62,393 nt of DNA from Candidatus Poribacteria bacterium (lineage in GTDB: Bacteria; Poribacteria; WGA-4E; PCPOR2b): NCBI GenBank assembly GCA_022826645.1, contig JAJDUM010000101.1, positions 1-62,393 on the forward strand, given 5' to 3'. Of the stretch, positions 18,860 through 27,234 are shown piece after piece (positions within the stretch are counted from its first letter, which is position 1; each line of letters begins with the position of its first letter). The translations under genes and the position numbers were made by a program. The notes under the pieces were generated by a model. The model was not told the origin of the DNA. It did no database searches and saw only the letters and a program-made list of their open reading frames with translations.

Positions 18860-19720
18860 ATGAAGACAATGAAACCGATCCTGCGCTTCTCGCTTATCCT
18901 TTATCTCTGTCTGTTTTTGACCGGGGCAGCCTATATCCTGACCGCCTCCGCGAAAATTACGCCAAATCCAGACATGGATGGCACGACGCTCATTACCATC
19001 GTTAAAGGCGATACCCTGTGGCATCTCGCTGTAAAGCATTTGGATAGCGCACGGTCATGGCCCGAATTTAAGAAGTACAACACGTTCAGCAATCCTGACC
19101 GGATCTATCCCGGCGAGATGATGCGGATCCCCGCCGAAGAGGTGGAGATGATGGTAGAGGTGATGGTCGAGGAAGATATGGTCACCTTGAAGGAGCTTGA
19201 AGCGGTTCGGGCAGAACTCGCCGCGATGGAAGCCAGAGCGATGGCCGCAGAAGAGGCTAACGCTGTTACCGCCGCCGATGTTACCGCGATCAAAATGAAG
19301 GTTGAGGAGCTGATCGCGCAGCAGAAAAAGGTCGAAAGTGGTCTCAAGAGCGCGAAGGACAAGGTTGCAAGCACACGCGATGTTGTTAAAAAGATCAACA
19401 AATCCCTGATGAAACATGCCGAAGCCAGCCAGCACGCGATCAAAGAGGTTCACGCCGAGGTTCGCGACGTAGAGGAGGATGTGAACTCGGTCCTTAATAC
19501 GGTGAAAGCGAATCAAGAAGCCAACATGGAAGCGATGAAAGCCTCCGACGAGATGCTTGCCGCAAAGATTAAGGCGAACGGAGAGAACATCGACAAGCTC
19601 CACACCATGCACGCAGGCGCGACTGAGGAGCCAAACAAATCCAAACGGACGCTCGCGTTCCTGACCACCTTGGCAGGTACAGCCGCTTGGTTTGCCATCA
19701 GCTCTCTCGATCTTGACTAA
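18860..19720 (+). CDS. LysM-domain coiled-coil envelope protein
   Basis: 286 aa. An N-terminal hydrophobic segment (about residues 7-31) is followed by one LysM-like domain (about 43-90: ITIVKGDTLWHLAVKHL ... IYPGEMMRIP), a fold that binds peptidoglycan or chitin N-acetylglucosamine. An acidic stretch and a long alanine/lysine/glutamate coiled coil (about 105-265) come next, then a short hydrophobic C-terminus (FLTTLAGTAAWFAISSL) that may be a second membrane anchor. AAGGAG lies 7 bases before the ATG. It follows the PorV-like gene on the same strand and likely links the cell wall and membrane near the surface-protein system. The exact role is unknown. Confidence 0.8.
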   Translation: MKTMKPILRFSLILYLCLFLTGAAYILTASAKITPNPDMDGTTLITIVKGDTLWHLAVKHLDSARSWPEFKKYNTFSNPDRIYPGEMMRIPAEEVEMMVEVMVEEDMVTLKELEAVRAELAAMEARAMAAEEANAVTAADVTAIKMKVEELIAQQKKVESGLKSAKDKVASTRDVVKKINKSLMKHAEASQHAIKEVHAEVRDVEEDVNSVLNTVKANQEANMEAMKASDEMLAAKIKANGENIDKLHTMHAGATEEPNKSKRTLAFLTTLAGTAAWFAISSLDLD

Positions 19721-19733
19721 CCGATGCTCCCCA

Positions 19734-19852
19734 TGTATGGTAGGCGCTGTTTTCAACTGCGCCAATGCGGTGCGGTTAAAAACCGCACCTACCGGGGCTG
19801 GGGGAAATGCGGTTCGGTTTGGAGTGCCTCATTAATTCCAAGATCCACTATA
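19734..19852. repeat. ~120-bp dispersed repeat, copy A
   Basis: The segment from GTATGGTAGGCGCTGTTTTC through GCGGTTAAAAACCGC to CTCATTAATTCCAAGA matches 57023-57142 with only scattered differences. It contains the GGCGCTGT...ACTGCGCC and GCGGTT...AACCGC palindromes. Confidence 0.8.
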
Positions 19853-19858
19853 AATGAA

Positions 19859-19895
19859 AGCAGGGACGGTGCACCGCACTATCCCTGCTTTTTTT
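19859..19895 (+). terminator. Rho-independent terminator after the LysM gene
   Basis: The stem AGCAGGGA...TCCCTGCT has an inner GTGC/GCAC stem and is followed by seven T residues. Confidence 0.85.
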
Positions 19896-20384
19896 ATTTA
19901 TCCTCTGTCTGTAGGAGGGGCATCCCTGCCCCGACTTCCGTGCGCCACCCACTCCCTGTAGGAGGGGCATCCCTGCCCCGACTCTTATCCGTAGGAGGGG
20001 CGGCATGTGCACTTTGTCTGAATCGCGGATTTAGGGATTGCACGGATTAAAAACAAAAACGAAATCAGGGGGGAATCCCGATGAATCGGGAGGGGAAACT
20101 GGTCAGGGGAACTTTGAAAACTTCTCAGGTTCATGTTAAGAATTAGTGCAACAGCAACTGAATCTTCGTAGGGGTTGGGTTCCCCAACCCTTACTGCCCC
20201 GATAAATCGGGATGTGCCACGGGCGGGGTTTCCCCGCCCCTACGATTTCGATTCGCGTTTTGCACTTTCTTTTTACATGAGCTATTTCTCAAAGGTTGGA
20301 GTTATTGGTAGTGTCTACTTATTTGTCTAATTCACCATAAATGACCCTAACTGCAATTTGTTATATGTAAGAACATACCTTCGG
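19896..20384. repeat. Palindromic modules, no gene
   Basis: Three copies of GTAGGAGGGGCATCCCTGCCCC-type modules lie between about 19910 and 20005. An iteron in reverse orientation lies near 20020-20045. GGGTTGGG-TTC-CCCAACCC and GGCGGGG-TTT-CCCCGCC lie near 20170-20245. The remaining 100 bases are unremarkable. Confidence 0.7.
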
Positions 20385-20567
20385 TTATGGAGGGATAATC
20401 TTGTCGAAGATCATACGGATATCTTTTCGTATCTCATTCAACTGGTTATTTATATCTGTTCGCAGAGAATCTATTTCACGGCGAGTTGCGTTATGCAAAG
20501 CAAATATCACACCTCCCAAAACGCCAATGATACTCACGATAATCGTTATGGTTTGTAGCCAGCTCAT
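20385..20567 (-). CDS. Small single-pass membrane protein with short coiled coil
   Basis: 60 aa. One transmembrane helix (TITIIVSIIGVLGGVIFALH) is followed by a charged amphipathic helix (REIDSLRTDINNQLNEIRKDI). The start chosen is ATG at 20567, because GGAGG lies 5 bases upstream of it. An upstream ATG at 20579 overlaps that Shine-Dalgarno. The design resembles the C-terminal half of the 763 and 1740 proteins, and phage or defence-associated small membrane proteins, but no function can be named. Confidence 0.6.
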   Translation of the reverse strand: MSWLQTITIIVSIIGVLGGVIFALHNATRREIDSLRTDINNQLNEIRKDIRMIFDKIIPP

Positions 20568-20868
20568 AGCAACCTCCATTCTAACTTGTTACTTGATTAT
20601 ACCATCTTACTAATTAACTATCCAGTGAAAGTAGAGACCCAGTAGCAGCCCCGCGCCGATAAATACCCAATTATCGGGTAGGGGCGGCATGTGAAAACGG
20701 GGGCGTGAAACGTAATAAACAACTCACGGACAGGAATGTTCAACGCAACGACGCAAGGCAGCAAAGACGCAACGACGCTAAAAAAGAAAAACCAAAATAC
20801 CCTGTAGGAGGGGCATCCCTGCCCCGACCAATGAACCAATGCACTAATGAACCAATGAACCAACGCCT
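20568..20868. repeat. Mixed short repeats, no gene
   Basis: The gap holds a CAACGACGCAAGGCAGCAAAG/ACGCAACGACG repeat (about 20740-20780), a GTAGGAGGGGCATCCCTGCCCC palindrome (about 20804-20825) and an AATGAACCAATG tandem repeat up to the next start codon. Confidence 0.7.
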
Positions 20869-21474
20869 ATGATCGACTCAATACAATTCCAAAATACAAT
20901 CCATCGCTTCATCGAACTCTACGGCGACCGGACCGAAGGCATCGGCGACGAAATCCACGGCGGGTTAGCGTGGGTAGACGACGCCAAATTCATCCTGATC
21001 GGCGGCGGCGAACCAGTCCTGTTCCAACCACCCAGCTGGCGCCGCATCTCTCGGCTGTTCAGTCTCGCCGAACAACTCCGGCGACCCATACTGCTCTGGG
21101 ACCTCCTCTTCCAAGCCGACATCGCCGGACCAAGCACCACACTGCTACACAGGAGCGCGGCACAAAACAGCCGGTTACAGTTGATGAAGCTGCCCGTGCC
21201 CGTCATCGGCGTTTTTGACACACTCCCCCTCCCGTCAGACTTCGCGTTGGTCGATGCAGCGATCCTGCTGGGACAAGCGGAGGAGGATCCGCAGTCAACC
21301 CCTTCAGACGATGAGACCGCTTCGATATTAGTCAGGTCAACGACCGATCCGTCCGACCTCAAGCCCGCTATCCTGGAACTCCGCAACGAGTTGTCAGCCC
21401 TACCGCCTGAAAAGTTAGTAGACCAGCGGATGGATACCGTCCGCCAAGCCGTTGGCGGAACGCCGCTCCCATAA
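20869..21474 (+). CDS. Degenerate AccA-like (carboxyltransferase alpha) protein
   Basis: 201 aa. The N-terminal part (FIELYGDR ... GDEIHGGLAWVDDAKFILIG) lines up with the conserved start of the acetyl-CoA carboxylase carboxyltransferase alpha subunit (F.EL.GDR...D.AIVGG.A..DG.PV..IG). A middle helix (SLAEQLRRPILLWD) matches the AccA segment that precedes its substrate loop. The C-terminal LVDQRMDTVRQAVGG matches the AccA end. The GGSGGA-type oxyanion motif and the DTPGAYPG loop are absent and the protein is about 115 residues shorter than AccA, so catalysis is unlikely. It may be a structural or regulatory relic of the crotonase fold. There is no clear Shine-Dalgarno. The family call rests on pattern only. 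Confidence 0.55.
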   Translation: MIDSIQFQNTIHRFIELYGDRTEGIGDEIHGGLAWVDDAKFILIGGGEPVLFQPPSWRRISRLFSLAEQLRRPILLWDLLFQADIAGPSTTLLHRSAAQNSRLQLMKLPVPVIGVFDTLPLPSDFALVDAAILLGQAEEDPQSTPSDDETASILVRSTTDPSDLKPAILELRNELSALPPEKLVDQRMDTVRQAVGGTPLP

Positions 21475-22118
21475 TACATCATACGTGATGCGTAATACGT
21501 GATACGTACCATTTGGTACAACTTAGCTATAAAACCCCGAATTCTGCAAAAAGTGTCAAAATTTGTCAAAATTTGTAAAGATAGACATACAGCCCCTCCG
21601 AATCAAATAGAACCTCCATTTCCCCACACTCCCGCTTCCTCATGCTCCCGTTTTCCCGTGATTCCCGTCTATTCGCTTAGATTCGTGGATGCCTTCCCGT
21701 TTTCCCCGTTATCTGTTTTTCCTTTGATTCGCGTTGATTCGCTTAGATTAGCGGATGTCTTCCCGTTTTCTTTTTGGAATTGTGTAGATATAGGCTTTTA
21801 AGCCAAGATTAAGATATATATATCTATATCTTTATATCTTGACATCAATTGTCAAGGTCTGGTAAACTATTACGGAATAATGGCATTATAGTGTCATAGG
21901 AAACTGCTTTAGCGTCGTTATGTGGTATAATGCTTAGGGGTGTATGACTTTCTCCTTTTTTATAACACCCCTAATATCGGAGGTGTCAAAGGGAAGGCAC
22001 CCCCTCCAATTTGGACTTATAAAGATACTCATAATCACTTCATATCTATCATGAATCGCTGAAAGGACCAATTATACTGGCAAATCTCAATTTTAGCCAT
22101 AACAAAGGGGCGATACCA
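21475..22118. other. AT-rich intergenic region with promoter-like elements and two stem-loops
   Basis: The first 300 bases hold GATTCGCTTAGATTCG and CCCGTTTTCCCG words. From 21780 the DNA is very AT-rich. TTGACA at 21839-21844 with TAAACT 18 bp further, and TATAAT at 21926-21931, are possible promoters. Stem 1 pairs AGGGGTGT (21936-21943) with ACACCCCT (21965-21972). Stem 2 pairs GGAGG (from 21979) with the CCTCC ending at 22007. A transcript from the TATAAT would start within or at stem 1. No coding frame is convincing. Confidence 0.5.
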
Positions 22119-22490
22119 ATGTCTGAAACTCAAGGAAAGGAAAGAGGAAGCCAAGACAGAACATTAATTATAACCGTTATAGCAGTAGGGGCAAGCCTAC
22201 TGATTTTTTTGGTGTCAAATAGTATTTTAACTATTCATATAATGAGGGTTAATCAAGCCTCTTTAGATAAACAAGTGATAGCCATACATGACACACTTGA
22301 CGCTGGTCTTACAGAGCTTAAAGTTGAATTAAAAGGCTTAAATGAGAGGCTCTCACAAAATGAGAGATATAACGATAAAAAGTTTGAAGATTTAGATCAA
22401 AAACAGGATACATTAGAAAACAGAGTTTCTGTTTCTGACCAAAATCACATAGAACATTTAGCCCAACATGGTAATTTATCAAAGCCTTGA
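22119..22490 (+). CDS. Single-pass membrane protein with coiled-coil tail
   Basis: 123 aa, unknown family. A charged N-terminus is followed by a transmembrane helix (LIITVIAVGASLLIFLVSNSI), then a helical, acidic region with LDAGLTELKVELKGLNERL and LDQKQDTLENRV heptads. AT-rich codon use differs from the GC-richer neighbours, and the gene sits beside transposase and methyltransferase-like remnants, which suggests acquisition by transfer. AAAGGGG precedes the ATG by 8-9 bases. Confidence 0.65.
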   Translation: MSETQGKERGSQDRTLIITVIAVGASLLIFLVSNSILTIHIMRVNQASLDKQVIAIHDTLDAGLTELKVELKGLNERLSQNERYNDKKFEDLDQKQDTLENRVSVSDQNHIEHLAQHGNLSKP

Positions 22491-22493
22491 TTT

Positions 22494-22850
22494 CTAAACC
22501 CGTATAGGAAGGCATTGGCATATGAAATCCGAAAATATGCCAATGCCTTTTCTATTGAACTTAAACACCGCTTCAGCGATATAAAGCGGTGCATACTTGC
22601 GAGTGTAGTGATGGTGTGTGCCATAGAACGCCCGTTTAATCCCTGCCCAGAACCCCTCAATCTGGTTCGTATGGACTTGCACATCATCAACCACTTCACG
22701 CTTATCGGTAACAATGTGGTGAGGCATATCAGCACTCAGAGCCTCATACGCTTTGAACCCATCTGTTATGAGCCGTGATTTACCGCTTATCACATTCTCC
22801 CGTATAAACCCAACAACGGCTTTGCCGAACTTTGATGATGTGTGCCGTGA
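22494..22850 (-). pseudogene. IS1595/ISXO2-type transposase remnant (C-terminal part)
   Basis: An open frame on the minus strand from 22850 to 22494 encodes KFGKAVVGFIREN, then LITDGFKAYEAL and HTNQIEGFWAGIKRAFYGTH followed by HYTRKYAPLYIAEAVFKFNR. These are signature blocks of the ISXO2-like DDE transposase C-terminal half (catalytic Asp in TDGFKAY, catalytic Glu-type residue in NQIEG). The N-terminal half, about 150 aa or more, is missing; the frame meets a stop at 22851 where other sequence begins. The element is truncated and should be inactive on its own. Confidence 0.85.
22509..22549. terminator. Strong 15-bp-stem hairpin after the 22119 gene
   Basis: AAGGCATTGGCATAT (22509-22523) pairs perfectly with ATATGCCAATGCCTT (22535-22549), followed by TT and TC on the plus strand. 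It can end transcription of the 22119 gene. It also forms the last codons of the transposase frame on the other strand, so it may instead be an end structure of the IS. Confidence 0.65.
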
Positions 22851-23013
22851 TTATGGTGATATAGAAATCAACGGCAAGCCGTATCCCCGTTTGCAGATAC
22901 TCACTGTTCCAGAGATTTTAGAGGGCAAATCGTTTAAAGTGCCGGGCGTCTTGGGCAATATGCATGTTGCACAGGCACAAAAAATGCTTGACATCTACGG
23001 TGAGATAGCGTAA
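22844..23013 (+). pseudogene. C-terminal fragment, possibly of a site-specific DNA methyltransferase
   Basis: About 56 codons from RDYGDIEINGKPYPRLQILT to a TAA at 23011. The block 'KPYPRLQILTVPEILEGK' resembles the tail that follows the catalytic part of some N4/N6 DNA methyltransferases of restriction-modification systems. No start codon or catalytic part is present. The fragment starts where the IS1595 remnant frame ends on the other strand, so the insertion or a later deletion removed the rest of the gene. The family assignment is tentative. Confidence 0.45.
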
Positions 23014-23083
23014 AATTTAAATAGATTCAGCCATGTTCTCAAGGCCGTATAGCACCAACCTTCAAAAAAAGGAGAGACACACC

Positions 23084-23836
23084 ATGAAAATCCGTTCACT
23101 ACTTACCCTGCTGCTGGTGTGTGCATTCGCGTTTCTGAGCGTATATCCTGCAGATGCTATCATCTACGGTAAGCGCGGAGACGACGAAGCCACAATCCCC
23201 TGGAACGAGGGACTGGACCACTGGGAAGTGGGCCCCGGCGCACAAGCAGAAGTTAAAGGCGATGTGCTTGAACTCAAGTCTGAAGGTAACACCGGACTCT
23301 TTTTCAATCACCCGGACACCAATCCCGCAGAGTTGAGAGATTATGAATTAGAAGTATCTGCCCGAAAAATCGGCGACGATAGCAAATACTTCCATCTCTT
23401 CACCCGCACCGTTATACCGACCAAAGACTTCTATTTTGTCGAAGTCAGCTACAACTCCAACACCATTTCAATGTACGAATTTAGAGACGGTGGCGCCCAT
23501 GAGATTACACCGGGCGGCAATGCCGGACGCCCCAAACGACCCGATTCAAAGGATACAAAGGGCGGCGAGCATTACGTGCTCACATTCTCTGCAGAAGGGA
23601 ATATCCTCAAATACTCCGTCGATGGTAGATTGTCGATTGTTGTGCAAAACAACAAATGGGCAAAAGGACCTCCGGGTATCGGTGGACGCGGCGGCCAAGT
23701 GAATTACTACTGGGTCCGTGTCGACTCCTTGCCAGAGCAAGGGCTCGAGAACATCCCTTCAACCGACAAACAGTTGTCAGTCGATAGCGCTGGTAAGCTC
23801 GCCACAACGTGGGGCAAGCTGAAACGCGGCTACTAA
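23084..23836 (+). CDS. Secreted sandwich-fold protein with KLATxWG C-terminal tail
   Basis: 250 aa. The ATG at 23084 has AAAGGAGAG 8 bases upstream and opens a signal peptide (to about residue 26, ending YPADA). The mature part looks like a concanavalin-A-type jelly roll: W...LDHWEVGPGAQAEVKGDVLELKS, then ELEVSARKIGDDSKYFHLF and YWVRVDS, similar to DUF1080-like carbohydrate-associated domains. The last residues are AGKLATTWGKLKRGY, matching the tails of six Kelch proteins at 28-36 kb although the fold is different. It is followed by its own terminator, so it is transcribed alone. The substrate is unknown. Confidence 0.8.
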   Translation: MKIRSLLTLLLVCAFAFLSVYPADAIIYGKRGDDEATIPWNEGLDHWEVGPGAQAEVKGDVLELKSEGNTGLFFNHPDTNPAELRDYELEVSARKIGDDSKYFHLFTRTVIPTKDFYFVEVSYNSNTISMYEFRDGGAHEITPGGNAGRPKRPDSKDTKGGEHYVLTFSAEGNILKYSVDGRLSIVVQNNKWAKGPPGIGGRGGQVNYYWVRVDSLPEQGLENIPSTDKQLSVDSAGKLATTWGKLKRGY

Positions 23837-23862
23837 AATTATCGACACCACCTAAGCATAAC

Positions 23863-23900
23863 AAGGGCGGGGCATCAATCCGATGTCCCGCCCTTTTTTT
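23863..23900 (+). terminator. Rho-independent terminator
   Basis: AAGGGCGGG...CCCGCCCTT stem with a CAT/ATG inner pair and a run of seven T residues, 27 bases after the 23836 stop. Confidence 0.9.
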
Positions 23901-24447
23901 ATGCCCGTAAGCGTGAAAGGCGAGAGAACGGGGAAGCGAGAAAACAGGTCGTTTAGCCCCAGCGGGGCTGAAGGCTATCCCAGTCCCCCTGACAAGGGGG
24001 ATTTAGGGGGTTTGTTTGTGTAATCCGTTTAATCCGCGATTCAGACAATGTGCAGATGCGGTCTCGGTAATGTGTCGGGGCAGGATGCCCCTCCTACAGA
24101 TGATGTTTGTCTTTACCGTTGCGCCTTCGCGTCGTTGCGTTGAATTCTCGTTACGTTTCACGTATCACGCATTACGTTTTCACATGTCGCCCCGCTGGGG
24201 CTTTGGTTATTTGGTCTATCGTGTATTCTATAAACATGCCGCCCCTCCGGGGCTGAAGGCTATCCCAGTCCCCCTGACAAGGGGGATTTAGGGGGTTGCT
24301 TTTCGTTTTAATCCCGTAAATCCTTCAATCCTGTGAATCCTGATTCAGACAATCCCTAAATCCGTGTTAATCCGCGATTCAGACAAATTGCGCCTTCGCG
24401 TCGTTGCGTTGAATTCTCGTTACGTTTCACGTTTCACGTTTCAAAAA
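23901..24447. repeat. Composite repeats, no gene
   Basis: The gap holds two CCCCCT-GACA-AGGGGGATTTAGGGGGT modules (about 23989 and 24273), AATCC iterons (about 24020-24050 and 24305-24385), a composite ACATGTCGCCCC...GGGGC unit (about 24180-24265) and two CGCCTTCGCGTCGTTGCGTTG repeats (about 24120 and 24390). Confidence 0.75.
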
Positions 24448-26370
24448 TCACCGATAGAACGAATAGACCTCAATCCCCCAGAAAACACGGATAAGCACCC
24501 AGCCTCCGCCGACGATATACTCTCCGAACAGCAATCCTAAGAAAAAAGGCAGCGTCTTCCGATAGAGCCGAATGCCGCCCACCTTCAAAACCGTCGCCTT
24601 GATCGCCCAACTGATAAACACAGAGAACCATACCCAGCCGAAGGTCCACGGGCTGCTGGCGATCGCATAACCGGCAGGGTGGAAGGGCCAGAGCGGGAAG
24701 CGGGTGCGAATTGTCCAGAGGAATCCGGTAAAGAGGAACCCGACCGCCATGAACAGCACCGAGGGCACGTTCGTCTCCGTCGGATTATAGAGCCAGTTCC
24801 GCATATTGGCGTACGCGCCATTTCCCAGACCGACGTTGATGTTATCGCCCCCGCTGGTATAGGCGAGCGTGAGGTACGCCCAGAACGTGGTCAGGATACC
24901 CGCTACCGTTGCCAGAACCATCACGCCAATGAGGCGACGGTGCGCCATCTGCGTCGCGTCCGCTACCTTGAACGCTTCCAGTGTGTGCGGCATCGGGTGG
25001 GCGCGATAGCCACGGTTGAATGTGTAGTAAAACCCCATCATCACCAAGCTCGGCGGCGGGATCCGACGCGTGCCGATCGCGTCTGTGATGAAGAGCCGTG
25101 GGTTGACAAGGAACATCTCATTTGTCGGCGGTCCCACCTCTGCGCGGATGCGTCCCACAGCGATAGCCAATAGGTAGTAGGTGAAGAAGTAGAGGCACGT
25201 CATCCAGAGCGTCATCCCGCCGTAATGCGAGAACACCAGTAGGAAGATCACGCCGCCGGTCAGTCCCAGTACCGCCCACCGATACTTCATCGGTTCGTCC
25301 GCTTCGCCGGGCTGATCGCGCCACAGGTTCTTGAGGATCGAGATAAAGTAGCGGCGGCCGCCGTAGAGGGCGAAACAGGCGATCGCGAAAAAGGCACCGA
25401 TGCTTTGGGGACCCTCGTACGGGAAGCCGGGAAAACTGGCAAGCCCCATCGCACGTCCCAAAATGCGTTCCGCTTTCCAGAACAGGAAGAAGAACCACAG
25501 CGAGAACGACATCTCCAGCGGCATCAGAAACCCCAGTCCCAGTCCGAATGGCAGTGTATAGAGCGGTGTCCACCCGATCGCGTTCCACGGCTTCTCGGTA
25601 AAGAACTGGCCGATCTCCGCTTTCCGGACCGGGATCTCCGGGAACGCAGGGAACAGCACGTGCAGGCCGTTGATGAGATCGATCCCGCCTGCGACGGCGA
25701 ATCCGAGCCACATCATTTTGGATTTGAAGATACTACCCTCGGAACGGGTCATCTCTAACGGCAGCTGAACGATGGGATACGCCAACCGCTCTCGGATCAC
25801 CCACTGCCGACGTAGGATGGCGTCCATGCAGATCATTATCCAGATCAGAACGGTTAGGAGCAGCGTCCACATCAGGATCGGACGGATCCATGGTCGGAGG
25901 TGCGCTTGGGTGTAGGGCGTACTTTGACCCTCATAGAAGTCGAGCAGGCTTAACGGGTCGTTCACCGTCAGCCAAGCGGGCAGGTATCTCCAGAACAGTG
26001 CCTTCCACTCGTTTTCGGGGGTGGCGAACCAGAAGCCGTGCGAGAGTGTCGGCACGACCGTTTGCCCGACATCGTGGCCCGCGATCGCAGAGGAGAGCGA
26101 GAGCATCATGTAGATCGTCATTAGCTCGCCCTGATGCAGCGCCAGACGTGGCAGGAAACGCTTTATCAGTGCGTTCACTATGATTAGCACAGTGAGACTG
26201 ATAATCACGTTGTAGATCAATGACATCGTTGTCGCCAGCGTGCCGATGTATTTCACCTCGTTCGTGATGATGAAGTAGGTGTTGATCGGCATCAGCGCCA
26301 ACGCAAGCAGTACAGCGCGCAGGGTTATTCCGGCGTGTGGTTTCTGGTTGTAAGTCGTTTTTTCAATCAT
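24448..26370 (-). CDS. Large polytopic inner-membrane protein, DUF6785/DUF6784 type
   Basis: 640 aa with about a dozen hydrophobic segments spread over the whole length. The pattern fits the DUF6785 (N-terminal) plus DUF6784 (C-terminal) membrane proteins common in Poribacteria, Planctomycetes and Verrucomicrobia: HQGELMTIYMMLS followed by AGHDVGQTVVP, RRQWVIRERLAYPIVQLPLEM written in two overlapping parts here, and an AYANMRNWLYNP loop. The family has no proven function; a distant link to oligopeptide-type transporters has been suggested by its layout. There is no clear Shine-Dalgarno. AATGTACTAATG-type tandem repeat lies just upstream. It is transcribed alone. Confidence 0.7.
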   Translation of the reverse strand: MIEKTTYNQKPHAGITLRAVLLALALMPINTYFIITNEVKYIGTLATTMSLIYNVIISLTVLIIVNALIKRFLPRLALHQGELMTIYMMLSLSSAIAGHDVGQTVVPTLSHGFWFATPENEWKALFWRYLPAWLTVNDPLSLLDFYEGQSTPYTQAHLRPWIRPILMWTLLLTVLIWIMICMDAILRRQWVIRERLAYPIVQLPLEMTRSEGSIFKSKMMWLGFAVAGGIDLINGLHVLFPAFPEIPVRKAEIGQFFTEKPWNAIGWTPLYTLPFGLGLGFLMPLEMSFSLWFFFLFWKAERILGRAMGLASFPGFPYEGPQSIGAFFAIACFALYGGRRYFISILKNLWRDQPGEADEPMKYRWAVLGLTGGVIFLLVFSHYGGMTLWMTCLYFFTYYLLAIAVGRIRAEVGPPTNEMFLVNPRLFITDAIGTRRIPPPSLVMMGFYYTFNRGYRAHPMPHTLEAFKVADATQMAHRRLIGVMVLATVAGILTTFWAYLTLAYTSGGDNINVGLGNGAYANMRNWLYNPTETNVPSVLFMAVGFLFTGFLWTIRTRFPLWPFHPAGYAIASSPWTFGWVWFSVFISWAIKATVLKVGGIRLYRKTLPFFLGLLFGEYIVGGGWVLIRVFWGIEVYSFYR

Positions 26371-27234
26371 GATAGTTGATTAGTACATTAGTTCATTGGT
26401 TCATCGGTTCATTGAACTGCGTTCTGATCTGCTGTGGCTATCCGATCCGGAGTCGGAGCAAGTTGCTTTGGATCTCGCTCCATCGGGGCTGCCCCAATCT
26501 CCAACGCGTCTTTTAGCCCCAGCGGGGCGACATGTTTATAGCAATGCCGAATCCCCATACACCCAAGCCCCAGCGGGGATGTATCGGGGATCTATCGGGG
26601 GGCTTTAGGGGATTGCTTTTGTATTTAATCCGCGTAATCCCTAAATCCGCGTTAATCCGCGATTCAGACAAATGGGACGCAATGCGTAACAGGAGATGCC
26701 CCTCCCACAGATGGAGGTGTCGTTCCACTGGACGCTTCTGTAAGTCCCCCTGACAAGTGGTACATCCCGCTCTATCGGGGGCGGGATTTAGGGGGTTGCC
26801 TTTGCTTTTAATCCGCGTAATCGTTTAATCCGCGATTCCGACACTATTCACCTGCCGCCCCTCCGTGTCTAAAGGCATTGTGTTTCCGTTTCTTGTATTT
26901 AATCCGCGCAATCCTTCAATCCGCGTTAATCCGCGATTCAGACAAATGGAGCGTAATCGTTTAATCCGTGTAAATCCGCGATTCAGACAATCTTCTCCGT
27001 GTAATCCTTCAATCCGCGTAACCCGCGATTCAGACAGATGAAGCAAGATGCCCCTCCCACAGATGGCTATAAACATGGGGCTAAGTGCACCGATGCACCA
27101 AGCGGCTGCCACTCGCACGGCATAATAGGCAGGGCATCGTTTTTCAACGGGGTCCGAGTTGAAGATCAGGTCAGATAAAAGGAGGCGGGAAGTGATACGT
27201 GAGAGGGGATTGGACAGGATCGGCACAGCGAGCG
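26371..27234. repeat. Long repeat-only intergenic region
   Basis: No gene is supported over 860 bases. Contents in order: CATTGGTTCATCGGTTCATTG repeat; GCCCC...GGGGC composite (about 26515-26585); iterons (about 26615-26672); a CCCCCTGACAAGTGG module carrying an inserted CCCGCTCTATCGGG hairpin (about 26744-26797); further iterons at 26810-26850, 26895-26945, 26955-26990 and 26998-27040, most ending GATTCAGACA. The final 150 bases before the dioxygenase gene are unique. Confidence 0.75.
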
